Shown in pieces: positions 9,937 through 20,848 of a stretch of 44,361 nucleotides of DNA. Source of the stretch: Nemertoderma westbladi. Lineage: Eukaryota > Xenacoelomorpha > Nemertodermatida > Nemertodermatidae. The position numbers and the translations under genes were made by a program. Numbering within the stretch: the first letter of the stretch is position 1; every line of letters begins with the position of its first letter. The stretch spans positions 1 to 44,361 of the forward strand of contig JAUCBJ010006152.1 in assembly GCA_032718475.1 (NCBI GenBank), in the 5' to 3' direction. Under the pieces are notes generated by a model that was not told the origin of the DNA, made no database searches, and was given only the letters and a program-made list of their open reading frames with translations.

Positions 9937-11086
9937 TGTTCGCGCTTTCAGACCTTTAGCAGTTTAACCTGCCAATTTTAGGTGTCCTCTTGTTTATAAA
10001 TCGACTTTAGCCTATAACAACTATTTAGTGCACATAAAGTTACATTAGCCGAAGCCAGTCTATGCAAGATCATTCACCCACTGTTAAGGGAGACTGGATT
10101 CGGATGCTTTGATGTGATTGCGGTGCAGACCTACTGTATTATTCGATTGATGATTACTATATAATTCCTGACAATATTATTCACTTTCGGGGAAATATTA
10201 ACAGTTCCTTTAGGACGTGGCGCTTTAAGTATATAAAACAGAGTTATGACTTATACTAAACACAACGAGATGGCTACTGAGTTTCGTAAATAGCGCATTC
10301 TTTAGGAGATGCTTTATTATCTGTCACACTACTGCACACGACTTCACACCACTTCACACTGATCTGCCGACCGTCACTGAATTTGATCATATATAAGGAG
10401 GATAGCAACTGACACATGTAGGGATTATGAAATAGCATTTAATTCACACAAAAACCACTATAATGTAAGTCGCAATTGCTACAGGTAACCGGTCCCTCTT
10501 ACCTTCAGTAATCAAGAAGATTGGGGTTTTATGATTATTTATCGGTGTTCTCCAAATATAACAACATATCCATCAATATACAACAATTAATAACAGACAG
10601 TAAACACAAGTAAAATAATGCGGTGAACAATCAGTATATGTTACTTATGCAGTGCGTAATGCCGTTTGGATTGTGTTATTCAGCCAGTGTTACTCAGTTT
10701 GTATTATGCAGTGCTCAGATAATAGATTTACGTTCTTATAATCAAAGCCATCTAATGTTTTGGCCAAAGTCTGAAACTTCTACAGAAGCACAGAAGAATT
10801 CTAAGCCGGTGTTCTGAGGCTCAGAAAGGTAAACAAAGACCGTAATGCATTGCGCGGTTTTACATAGGCCCTTGCCAGAAATAAAGTGAAAATCGCTCTG
10901 ATTGGCTGACTAGGCAGAACAAAGAGGTTCCACGTTGACAGTAAATCAGCTGACAGATTTCGTCATCTGAGCTCCAGTCTTTTAGAGTATTATGCGCATT
11001 GCGGTAAATGACTTGTTATGTCCGCTAAAGCACCTACACGGTACACTGCGGGAAAATGACTTGTTATGTCCGCAAAAGCTTTTACA
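9937..11086 (-). repeat. 3' LTR of the BEL/Pao element
   Basis: 1150 bp, beginning tgttcgcgctttcag and ending gcttttaca in plus-strand reading. It aligns end to end with 25821-26971 apart from one indel and about 20 substitutions, for example gcaagatc/gctcgatc and cttctacag/ccctctacac. A 64-codon frame within it (10623-10817), also present in the other LTR, is not supported as a gene. Confidence 0.95.
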
Positions 11087-11096
11087 CCACTCCCAG
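11087..11096 (-). promoter_or_regulatory. Candidate polypurine tract beside the 3' LTR
   Basis: On the minus strand the ten bases before the 3' LTR read ctgggagtgg, purine-rich and placed where second-strand synthesis is primed. It is short, and identified mainly by position. Confidence 0.45.
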
Positions 11097-11164
11097 AAAA
11101 TGGGATTTAATTCTATAAAATATAAAAAATCACAGTTTCTAAAATATAAAAATACTCTAAACAG

Positions 11165-12718
11165 TTAGTCCTTCTTACGTGAACGGCGTTTACGAAGTTT
11201 TTTGAGGCTAGCAAGAGTCCTTTTCTCTTTGGGGCGAGCCACTTTACTAGGAGGGCTATAACTCCTGGGTGAAGGGTGCAATACAATTGCAACGGAAGGT
11301 TTAGGGTTACGGTCGGTGTATCCGCCGGTCGAGGTACCCAGTTGATCGATATCAACCTCCGTGGAACGAGGTCAAACAACCTTTAGAGCGCGTTTCAAGA
11401 CAGCAGCTCTTACTGGTCCCTGACGGGTCGTTTGTACGAGAGCGGTTGGTTGACCGTGTGTAGTGAGAAATTTCCTCGGTTTGATGGTTCTTTCCAACTC
11501 GCGTTCTCGGGCTCTATCGGAATCGATATGCTTCTCCTCGAGCTGATTTTCCTCTGCTTGTCGTTGGAAGCATTCGTCCAAAACTCTTGCAGAGAGTAGG
11601 GTCGTCCAAGTTCGATATCTTCTTCGAGATTCTGGATTTCCCAATCGAACTGAGGTAAAGCTAATTATTTTACCGCTTGGACTTGCTGCTGCAATTTACG
11701 TTTATCTAAACAATCGTAGGTTCCTTTTCCGATCTTTTGTCGAATAGCGTCTAACGCGTTTCGTACAACGCTCTCCTCCACCTCGGTGACGGGTTGTATC
11801 GGGGTTAAACCGGGACGATTATAAGGGTTGAACGGCGATATTAAATGTTCGCATCCCAATCCGGCTAGGTAGGATGGGCGGATATCTAGAGAGCCCACTA
11901 CCGGAGTGCCACCGATCAACTGCTCGGGCAACACCAGATCCTCGAACAGCGAGCACAGCTCAGGAGGATCCGTGACACCATTACGATCAAGAGTCTGAGG
12001 TCTCACCAGGGAATGAGGAGGTCTGACTGAGTATTCCGGAACTCTGATCATAGGTTTATTTAAGGATCGTTTGAGTCGAGCGAGCGTAGGTGATACATCG
12101 AACAAGTTTTGCTCGAAACTCCCGTAAGTATAGCGAGTAAAACTGTGTTTAGCGCAACGTCTCCGCGGATGTTTATGTCTTTCCGTTTGTTGGTTGGGTC
12201 TAGGGTATTCATCGTAATAATACCAAAGACGCACGTCTTGTAGGGGAAACGCGGGTGATCTTTCTCCAGTTTTATAATGTTTCTCTCAAGAATTCAAAAT
12301 ATTCGTTGAAGTCACTGCGTTTATCCGGTTCTTTAACGTCTTCTCTTTCGAGTCGATTTCGAATATAATTTTTCGTGTACGATTTCAGTTTTTCGTTCCA
12401 ACTCCGCTGGGTATGATATTTAAATAGGATCATTTCCCTTTCGGTGTCTACATCGTCCGTATCGTGTAAATCGATAGGATGACCAGTAGTTAAGAAGTCC
12501 ATATACGTACCATTACGATGCATATAGCGAGTGGTGAATTTTCTATAGTCCAATTCACACGTGAGCTGTTCCTTTGACATTGGCGGTTCGATATAACGGC
12601 CATCGTCCTCCGTAGCGGGTTGACTAGCGTCGCCGCGTATTAAACTATCAACAAACGCTTGCAATGGTAGGGTATATCGCTCCCTGATACCAAGATCATC
12701 TTCTATCAAATCAGTCAT
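11165..12718 (-). pseudogene. Unidentified decayed ORF (about 500 codons) between BEL pol and the 3' LTR
   Basis: I do not recognise this gene. Its start is an ATG at 12718. A frame of 148 codons reads to a stop at 12272. A one-base shift just before that stop (near 12285) joins it to the next frame, which runs through LWYYYDEYPRPN, an internal SFEQNLFDVSPTLARLKRSL and CEHLISPFNPYNRPGLTP to a nonsense codon at 11665. The same frame continues with LPQFDWEIQNLEEDIELG, then another shift leads to a charged segment rich in E, R and K. A further in-frame TGA near 11375 follows, and the sequence ends in a strongly basic tail, LKKLRKRRSRKKD. I see no signal peptide, membrane segment or RT/integrase motif, so it is not an obvious env. 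The sequence is more GC-rich than its flanks. It could be a captured host or viral gene or an element-specific third ORF. Confidence 0.55.
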
Positions 12719-13562
12719 AGCTGCTATATGAGTTTATCGATATTATAATTACTTATAATTAGGCTAGCGGTCATCGCTGCCTACCCCTCAATGCCCCCGG
12801 ACAGCGCAAGATCCTCAGCGCTGATATACTGTCGTCGCTGTGCTTCTCGCCAAAGTAGTAGCTACACAACGACAACAATAACCAGCGCGAGTCACTCCAC
12901 CGTCCGTCCCAAAGGCTTAGATATACTTCAGGTTCTTACTGGAGAGTTAGGGCTACTTTCACAATTACGACTCGCTACTGTAAACACACTTTAGTAGTAA
13001 CATTCACCTATAAATGCACAAATTCCACACAACTGTCACAAATTGTACACATTCGGGCCATTTGTCCGTTAGCCAAGTGCCTTCCAGAATGCCACATTAT
13101 CATTATGTATCCCTGGTTACTAGCAGTGTGCTATTTATTCTGTATGCTATTCAATGGGGCAAGCTTTCTATTGTTCTTTTAACTCGCTTCTAATTCTAGC
13201 GTGGTTGTTGCTATGGTGACATTATGGAAAGCTAGCAGTAGGATTAGGGTAATTTCCATGCATACAGATCTGGGATGCTATTTAATAGTAATTCTTTAAT
13301 AATTTTGTTTTATACATGTCTTCTATGTTCGAGCTCTATTACATATTACTGACATATTGTAAATATTGGGCACATAGTACTTGTCAATTATACAGAGTTA
13401 TTTACTTTCTATTTGTATACAATAATAATGGAATAACCATATTATATAATTATTTAATTAATATCCATTAAATGGTTGCAGATTAGCTCTTAAAGTTCGT
13501 ATATAGAGGAGCTAAAATTCGTAAAACATCAAATTCTCTCTCAGAGTAAGAAATACTCTAAT
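12719..13562. other. Upstream region of the unidentified ORF, then AT-rich spacer
   Basis: 12750-12990 is markedly more GC-rich than what follows and reads like a 5' leader or promoter for the minus-strand ORF at 12718, but I see no TATA box or splice signal that settles it. 13000-13562 is AT-rich with no recognised feature. Confidence 0.3.
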
Positions 13563-13591
13563 GTTATAAAAGTAATCTCAAGTCTCCAAGG

Positions 13592-13780
13592 TTACAGTTT
13601 TGTACTATCGAGTGTGCTATGCCTCGTCATTTCCGAATTGTAATTGACAGTTCTTTGATTGACAAAAGCCAAGCGCTGTTGGTTACCCCGGCAACAAACG
13701 CGACGAAAGTCCCGACGAAATTGTTGTGACATAATATTATATAATATTGGGTTCACTGCTGAGTTGAGATAAATTAACAC
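13592..13780 (-). pseudogene. Last exon of a rhodopsin-class GPCR, copy A
   Basis: The segment encodes the end of TM7 and the cytoplasmic tail. It begins [17 protein letters not shown], which contains the NPxxY motif (NPILY) of class A receptors. This is followed by [10 protein letters not shown], a helix-8-like basic segment with a potential palmitoylation cysteine pair, and a 30-residue tail ending in TAA. The upstream base context is a 3' splice acceptor (ctcatag before GTG). The sequence most resembles peptide-receptor families (TRH/neuromedin-like), but a 62-residue tail cannot fix the ligand. No other exon of the receptor is in the window, so this is a captured fragment. Confidence 0.8.
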
Positions 13781-13799
13781 CTATGAGAATTCCTGGATT

Positions 13800-14191
13800 C
13801 AGAGTAGGAATACCTCATCAAGGCCCGCCTGGTGGGGGGTGGTACCTAGGACAGGTGTCGCATTCCCTCTGACCACTGCAATTGAGAGCCGCTGGAAAAG
13901 GAATTCTGTATCTCCCGCAGTACTGCGGTGCCTTCTGCACCGATTGGGCCTAAGGTCTCTAAGGCAATAGTGCGGAATAAGTGGTGGTGCTGGAGCGCAG
14001 CATACTTATTTCCTTTACTTGTCTCTGCCATTAAAGCGGCTGCACCTGCAGATTTACTTGTCTCGGGTAGATAGGAAGGAGCAAGGGTGTCCCTGCAAGT
14101 AAAGTCCCAAACGAGTGGGCGGCCTGAGGACCAAGGGGCAAAGGTCAAACCGTCTGGTTTCTTGCCGTCTTGTGAAAGTCCTCGAGGCTCC
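13800..14191 (-). pseudogene. R2-like LINE C-terminal fragment, copy A (with 40 bp deletion)
   Basis: Same coding segment as 14428-14820 but lacking 40 bp, which breaks the frame. It carries the PWSSGRPLVWDFTC block. It lies between GPCR exon copy A and the start of the second unit. Confidence 0.8.
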
Positions 14192-14220
14192 GTTATAAAA
14201 GTAATCTCAAGTCTCCAAGG

Positions 14221-14409
14221 TTACAGTTTTGTACTATCGAGTGTGCTATGCCTCGTCATTTCCGAATTGTAATTGACAGTTCTTTGATTGACAAAAGCCA
14301 AGCGCTGTTGGTTACCCCGGCAACAAACGCGACGAAAGTCCCGACGAAATTGTTGTGACATAATATTATATAATATTGGGTTCACTGCTGAGTTGAGATA
14401 AATTAACAC
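14221..14409 (-). pseudogene. Last exon of a rhodopsin-class GPCR, copy B
   Basis: Encodes the same 62 residues as copy A, including NPILY and the [10 protein letters not shown] helix-8 region, with the same acceptor AG at 14410-14411 directly before the GTG codon at 14407-14409. It lies only 18 bp downstream (in minus-strand order) of the LINE frame's stop codon, which suggests that the LINE sat in the receptor's last intron when the segment was copied. It is open and unmutated, so it could still act as an exon if spliced, but no partner is visible here. Confidence 0.8.
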
Positions 14410-14427
14410 CTATGAGAATTCCTGGAT

Positions 14428-15197
14428 TCAGAGTAGGAATACCTCATCAAGGCCCGCCTGGTGGGGGGTGGTACCTAGGACAGGTGTCGCATTCCCTCTG
14501 ACCACTGCAATTGAGAGCCGCTGGAAAAGGAATTCTGTGGACCTAGGTTCACCTGTTTCCTTGGCGATTCTCCGCCCTATCTCCCGCAGTACTGCGGTGC
14601 CTTCTGCACCGATTGGGCCTAAGGTCTCTAAGGCAATAGTGCGGAATAAGTGGTGGTGCTGGAGCGCAGCATACTTATTTCCTTTACTTGTCTCTGCCAT
14701 TAAAGCGGCTGCACCTGCAGATTTACTTGTCTCGGGTAGATAGGAAGGAGCAAGGGTGTCCCTGCAAGTAAAGTCCCAAACGAGTGGGCGGCCTGAGGAC
14801 CAAGGGGCAAAGGTCAAACCGTCTGGTTTCTTGCCGTCTTGTGAAAGTCCTCGAGGCTCCAGGGTGGAGGCAATGCCGGCTGATGAGAGTGCACGGTGAA
14901 TGATGTCATTGGCCTCTGCATGACGGGTGTATTTCCCATAATTGTGTAAGCAGCTGAGGCCATGACTTCCACTCGTGTCGACTTCCAACCCGCAACCCCT
15001 GCAGGAATGCTCCTCGCAAATAGGTGTACCCAAGCGGAGAGCTGCTCCCACCCGCAGCTGCTCATCACTGAGGCGAAGGCCTAGGGATGATACCGGCAGT
15101 GCCCTTAGCCAGTCCCCGGCGTGGTCTGCGGCGGCAGCTAGGAGACGAGCCTTCTCTTTTGCTGATGAGGCTTTGGTGATCAGTTCATCCTGTCATC
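14428..15197 (-). pseudogene. C-terminal region of an R2-like (restriction-endonuclease type) LINE
   Basis: The minus-strand frame is open from about 15190 to 14428. In order: a helical segment with ARLLAAAADHAGDWL and LRALPVSSLGLRL; a zinc knuckle CRGCGLEVDTSGSHGLSC (C-X2-C-X9-H-X3-C); and a PD-(D/E)XK-like stretch with KKPDGLTF and LVWDFTC. It continues to a C-terminal block with RLSIAVVRGNA. This order (knuckle, then KPD...D) is that of the nuclease end of R2/NeSL-type LINEs and related RT proteins. The exact clade is uncertain. The RT domain itself is missing (5' truncated at about 15197). Confidence 0.65.
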
Positions 15198-16347
15198 CTT
15201 TAATAATTGTCAATATTCCCCTTTATACATGATTTTATAAATTTTATCGGCTATTGACTAGATATTGGAGATTCTTGCACACTAATATACTTAATAGGGT
15301 GAATCTCCGCTCCCATGATCTATTAATTAATGTAATTTTGGGAATGCTATAAATTGTATAAAATGACAATTTATTAAATTCATGAGCGGATATGAATTTA
15401 AATTTATTCCCGTAAATTTTATTATTTAACACTAAAATAGACACAATTTTATTCCAGAGCATGTCTGGGGACTAGGATCCTTAATTCTAGAAAATTTGTC
15501 TATTTAACTTTTTAAGAGTATCGGTAAGTGCTACGATATCTTAATCGACTAGAATTTTAGAGGATCTAAATTTTAACAGATTTTGATTTATAGATTTTCT
15601 AGAGATTATTTCTTAGCATTTACTCTATTGTAACATTTGTTTTGACAGATTTTTGTAAATATTAAATAATTAATATTTAAGATGGGCACCGATTTATTCC
15701 AGAACTTGTCTGGGGACGTTAACCACTGATTCTAGAATTTTGTCTTTCAAGTATATCGGTGGGTGCCGCGATATCTTAATCGACTAGAATTACAGATGGT
15801 CAAAGGGTGTAACAGATTTAATTTGCGTTTTACGCTACTGTTAAAGGGACATCACGCTACTATATGTATTATTTAATATACGGTATGAGAGCAATATTGC
15901 AAGGAGCAATGTCAGTGAGAAGAGGCAAGTTGTTTCCAAGGTCTACCCAGAGCTTGGTTTAGCCGAGACACGAGGATCTGAACTTTGCATTCCTAATACT
16001 CTACTTACCAATAATTCTTGAGTATATTAGGAGCTTTATTATTGTACTTTAATAAGTACGGACATTTCATCTTACTGTAGTCACGTATTTATAATATGAT
16101 ACGGACAGTAAGGAAAGAGAAAAAGAATTATTTCTCGCCGTTGCACTAAATATATAATGTAAGTAATTAAGTAATAAACACAAATATATATATTGCACTA
16201 ATCTACTGAATAATCGCTAAATAACATTCTACTAAATAAAATTAAAGAAAACGATTATAATAAAATTACATAATAATACATACATAAATATAAAAATAAT
16301 AAAAACAAATATAAAATAATGTAGTCACACACCCACTCCTTACGTTG
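15198..16347. repeat. AT-rich spacer with a 110 bp direct repeat (15447-15556 / 15692-15791)
   Basis: Both copies run ttattccaga.c(a/t)tgtctggggac, then ttctagaa...ttgtct, then tatcggt.(a/g)gtgc..cgatatcttaatcgactagaat, with diverged spacers. No gene is supported in the rest. The position just after the BEL pol stop would suit element 3' non-coding sequence or another insertion edge. Confidence 0.6.
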
Positions 16348-17326
16348 TTACGTTGGGGAGTCCCTAGATGTTTGTTGGATTAGGAAAGTGGTCGTGGGAA
16401 GAGTATCTTGCGCTCCATAGTTTCCAGATAGTTCTCTGTCTCTTTCCAGTAAACATAAACGACCGACTGGGCGATTGAGTTGCTGTGTTTCGAATACAAT
16501 TACAGGTTTCTTAAAGTTACGTTGCATGACGACGAGTTCTACCGATCGCACTAAACCATCATTGGATATATGAGTCTCGATGATACGACCTGTCTGCCAC
16601 TGCTTACGTGGAAGATCTGATTCCACAATAAGGACTATGTCTCCGGCGCTGACGTTTTCTTGCTGCGAAAACCACTTGGTTCGAAGTTGTAGCGTAGGCA
16701 GATAATGTTTTTCGAAATGGTCAGTGAAACGACGGGATAATAACTGCATAAGTTGCCAAGTTTGTCGGCAGTATTCGTCTCCGTCCATGATTTCCGATTG
16801 TGGGAGCATGGCTACAGGTTTCTTCAGTAGGAAATGCGCGGGTGTTAGCGCTTCTAGGGAGTCGGGACTCGATGAGACTGGCATAAGCGGTCTCTCGTTA
16901 AGATAGGCGGCGATTTCTTCCATTAACATCCGCAAAAGTTTGTCGGTGAGATACGCGCGGCAAGGCACTATAAAGTGAAATGCGGTCTTCAAGCTCCTTA
17001 TTAATCCCTCCCAACTTCCTCCCCACCAAGGGGCGTCGGCGGCGATAAAGGTCTAGCTAGATGCTGTTACCCTTAGCTGATCGTCCACCTGTCTTTGGTT
17101 CCAATCTTTAACGTAAGCTTTGATCTCATTATTGGCGCCAATGAAGTTCGTTCCCTTATCAGATCTCATCGTGTTGCTAGTTCAAAAGCGAGCGATCTGT
17201 CGGCGTAAACTCAGTATGAAGCTGTTGGTAGATAGATCGTTCACCATATCTAGATGGATCGCTCTACAAGTCATACAGACAAAGATGACACACCATCGCT
17301 TGACTATAGTCCTAGCACGATATACT
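16348..17326 (-). pseudogene. BEL/Pao pol, C-terminal part: integrase core and C-terminal domain
   Basis: This continues the pol frame after a one-base shift near 17330-17376. The core begins with CMTCRAIHLDMV (first catalytic Asp), followed downstream by RSDKGTNFIGAN (second Asp) and GGSWEGLIRSLK (Glu), so all three DDE residues are present although spread over two frames. A nonsense TAG lies near 17053 just before the Glu block. The 214-codon frame 16992-16348 holds the extended C-terminal domain typical of BEL integrases, with GDIVLIVESDLPRKQW, GRIIETH and GRLCLLERD, ending at TAA/TAG 16348. Confidence 0.88.
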
Positions 17327-20300
17327 TCAATAGGGCCAAATAAAATCCACACCAGTATTAGTAAAAGGTGGTTCATAGAAGCTTACTCGTTCCCTAGGTA
17401 ATTCTGCCTCTCGCTGTGTTAAAGGCCTACTGAATGCTTTCCTACAGGGTATACAGTTCCTAAGAACTTGGTTCAGAGCTCTACATGGTTTATGAAAATA
17501 ATAGCGAGTTCGAATTTCGCTAAGAACTCGTTCTCTACCAGCATGGTAAAGCCTACTGTGAACATCTACAATCATCTTGATTTGTATTTCAAGATTTCTA
17601 ATGAGTATGGGAAACTTAGTGTCAAAGGATAATGGAGCATTAGTTAGTCTCCCTCCAACACGTATTAACCCATCTATCATTGTGCTAGAGAAACGATCCC
17701 TTAAGCGCGTCTGTGGATTTCTCAACAACAGGAAATACTTATCGGAATCTTCATAGCATTGCAGGAGTCTCAGTATCTGCTTATTGGTTTCTTCATGCTC
17801 CTGGTAACTGATCTTCTCCGTCAGAAACCTATCTGATACTTTGTATTTGGGAAGATCTTTAATAGCATGGACCTGCGCGGATGTCAGTAGAGCTGTATCA
17901 CTAGCAATCTTCGTCCTGGAGTAGTGATGATGGAAGCATCGCTTCAAATACACGATGGCCTTACAAAGCCGATTCCAGGAGCTATAGTGATTTATCGCTC
18001 TCTGCAGGAGAGGTGAGAGTCCCTGCGAGATGTCTGGCGTTCCAGATTTCCAGTCTCTTTCTCTGATTTCTACAACAGATTTATTTGTGGAGGGGGAGTT
18101 TAGATCCACAGCGCCGTCCTGGGAGATGTGTAGTACAGACAAATCTATCACGGGTTTAAATAACTTTGATTTACTCGTCCGGGTTTTAGGTTTGACTTTC
18201 TCCGCTCCCTTGGCTTGTCTAATCTCAGCCGTGGTAAGATGAGGAGGCCATTCATCCTCTTCTTTACTTAGGAAGTCGGGTCCACCTAACCAGTCTGGAG
18301 TATCTATCAGTTCTTGAGGAGTTGCTCCTCTGGAGGCGATGTCGGCTGGATTAATCGTCCCAGGGCAATGTCTCCATTGATCTACATTAGTGCGACTAAG
18401 TATAATGGCTACTCTGTTGGTAACGAAGACGCTGAACTGACAGACTTCCTTGGTTATATACTCCAAAACGAGTAAAGCATCGGTCCAATAGACTGTTTTC
18501 TCCAGTGGATAGTCGATCTGTTCGGTTACATTCCGGCCGATGGCTGTAGCATATAGAGCCGCCTTTAACTCCGCTCGAGGAACTCGTAGTTTGTTGTTTA
18601 TCAAGGCCTTAGAGGTTACCAAGGCAACTTTATTTCCATCTGGAGTTTCAACCCTCAGGTAGGCTACTATACCTATTCCCATATCGCTGGCGTCTACAAA
18701 CACATAGAGTTGATAGGAATACGTGGGGAGAACGTGACCAAAATATGAACGGGAAAACATAAAGTTCTCGATGGATGGTAGAGAATCTTCCCCTTTCATC
18801 CACTTCTTTAGTAGTTCTCCCTTAAGTGGATCGTCCCACGAGTGGTTTTCAAGCCACATTTGTTGCACTAAGCTCCGAGCAACCAAGATAACTGGACTAA
18901 TAAATCCCAATGGATCGAAATAAGTGCTCAGGATACTTAGACAAATCCGTTTAGTTCTAACTGGATTATCTCGCTGCTTTAGCTGGAAAAACAGGATATG
19001 TCTCCGTGTCCATTTCAAACCAAGCGTCTTGGTTTCTGGAAGATCGTCCTTGATAGGGTCCAGATCTTTAACACCTCGGTCTTCTACAGGGATCGATTCC
19101 AGAAACTCACGGGAGTTACTAGTGAATTTGGTTAGTCGAAATCCACCACGTTTCAAGCACTCTACTGTTCCCTTGGCAACATCAATGGCTTCTTCCACCG
19201 ATGGGAGGGACTTTAAATTGTCGTCCATGTATATATCCCGTTTGATGTTGTCGATAACCGCTTTAGAGAAGGCGTCTCGGTGGTCATCAGCAGTGGTACG
19301 CACTACTGAACAAGCGTTCGAGGGGCTCGAGATGATCCCAAAAGCCTGGATGGTCATCCAGTACTCCACCGGTTTTTGGTTGAGGTCTCCTTCAGGCCAC
19401 CGCAGAAATCGTAGGCTGTCTCGATCCCTATCCAGCGCCTTGACTTGTAAGAACATGCCTTCTATATCCGAAGCGAAAGCGATAGAATATTGCCGTAATC
19501 TTAATAGTATTCCCAACAAGGATTGGAGTAAGTTGGGTCCCGGCAACAATTCGGAGTTAAGGGATTGGCCCATGTAAAGGGCAGAGCCGTCGAATACTAC
19601 CCGGACTTCGTTGGGTTTACCGGGTTTGAGAACGTAATGATGTGTTAGATAATACGTTCTCTCCGTTATGGGTGTTTCGTCCGGTACTCGCTCCGTGTAT
19701 CCCTTATCGATGAATTTCTTCAGCTGGGTCTTATACATTTCCTTCACTGAAGCATTTGCCGTAAGACGCCGATGTAGTTGCGCGATTCCCTTCTCCGCTA
19801 AAGGTCTGTTATTTATAAAGTTGGGTTCTCGCCGTCGGAACGGAAGACCAATCTCATATCGACCTTGATCTTTAAGAAAACGGGTAGTCGTTTCCTGAAT
19901 CTGCTTGGCTTTCTCCTCCTCGACGGACAGGGCCTTGTCGTAGGAATTAGGCTCTACGGCTTCTTGAGTAAAGAATCGTATGGCGTGTTCATCGCGAATC
20001 TTATTGTTGTATCGATCTATCACCTCGTTTAATTCATCGTTGTAGTCGAATTGTCCGCCATGATTGATGAGATGGCACAGGTTTACTTGGTTTCGCCAAG
20101 TTTCATTTTCGGTGAGGAGGTCGATTGTATTTTCCTCGTCGAATAATTGGGTAATATCGTCGTTATCTGAGGAGTATGATGTTCCCTCAGTTGTGGTTTC
20201 TCCCTCACTGATTTCTTCTTCCCATTCACTCACCTGATGTACCTTTTCGTTAGGTAGTCTTTCCATGAGTGTTCTACGGGAAGGTCCAGTGAAGTACCAA

Positions 20301-20848
20301 CCTACTCTCGTTCTTCCCGCATATGTTTGTAATGGTTGCGGTCGAGCAGGCCGTTTTTCTAATGTCTCAAGCGCCTCATGCGCATTTTGGCCGATCAATA
20401 TCTGTACCCCTGGGTAGTCGTTGTTGAATCTAGGGATATCATGCTGCTGGGTAAAATGATCTTCATCCCAGTTATAAGGTTCTACTTGGCTGGTAGCAAA
20501 GTTCTTTATCGCCACCATTTTTACTGACCTTATGCTATGTTCTCCTAGTTCATCCTGGGGAGTGGACAACGCGCCTACATAGTAGTCTGTAGCTACTGTG
20601 GATTTCCAAACCTGCATAATTCCTGAAAGGTTCAACTTAGTTCGGAACTTGGGTTGTCCAGCAAAGATGTCTTTGGCTAGTTCTTTGTCGATGAATGTTC
20701 CTGTGCTGCCGGAGTCAAGGAGGGTGTTTACTATAAAACTCTTACCTATCCCATAGACTCTCAGCTGAACTACTGGGAATTCCCGAATTCCGACGTTGGA
20801 AGTCGGTGCTTTCCAAGATGGTTGTCGATCCGGAATGTCAATTGTACT
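17327..20848 (-). pseudogene. BEL/Pao pol: protease, reverse transcriptase, RNase H, integrase N-terminus
   Basis: The frame is open from 20848; the first ATG is at 20635 and the stop at 17327. The aspartic protease active site LLDSGSTGTFID lies about 23 codons before that ATG, so the true product is read from the overlapping gag frame. Counting from the ATG, RT motifs are FASDIEGMFLQV (about residue 390), the catalytic YMDD at residues 469-472, and the fingers sequence VRVVFDGSA. RNase H follows (YVFVDASDMGIG, then PRAELKAALYA and VYWTDALLVLEYI). The integrase HHCC finger (HSRLYHAG ... CIPCRKA) comes next, with PFTNTGVDF at the end, where a frameshift cuts the ORF. This is the best preserved coding region of the window: 1102 codons with no internal stop. 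Confidence 0.93.

Larger units (their letters stand above)
13563..14860 (-). repeat. Tandem duplication of a GPCR-exon/LINE chimera (13563-14191 and 14192-14860)
   Basis: The unit starting gttataaaagtaatctcaag and ending gtcctcgaggctcc occurs twice in direct orientation. It is 629 bp in the left copy and 669 bp in the right. The 40 bp difference is a single deletion in the left copy after aattctgt (about 13909). Apart from that I see the two copies as essentially identical, so the duplication is recent. Confidence 0.93.
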
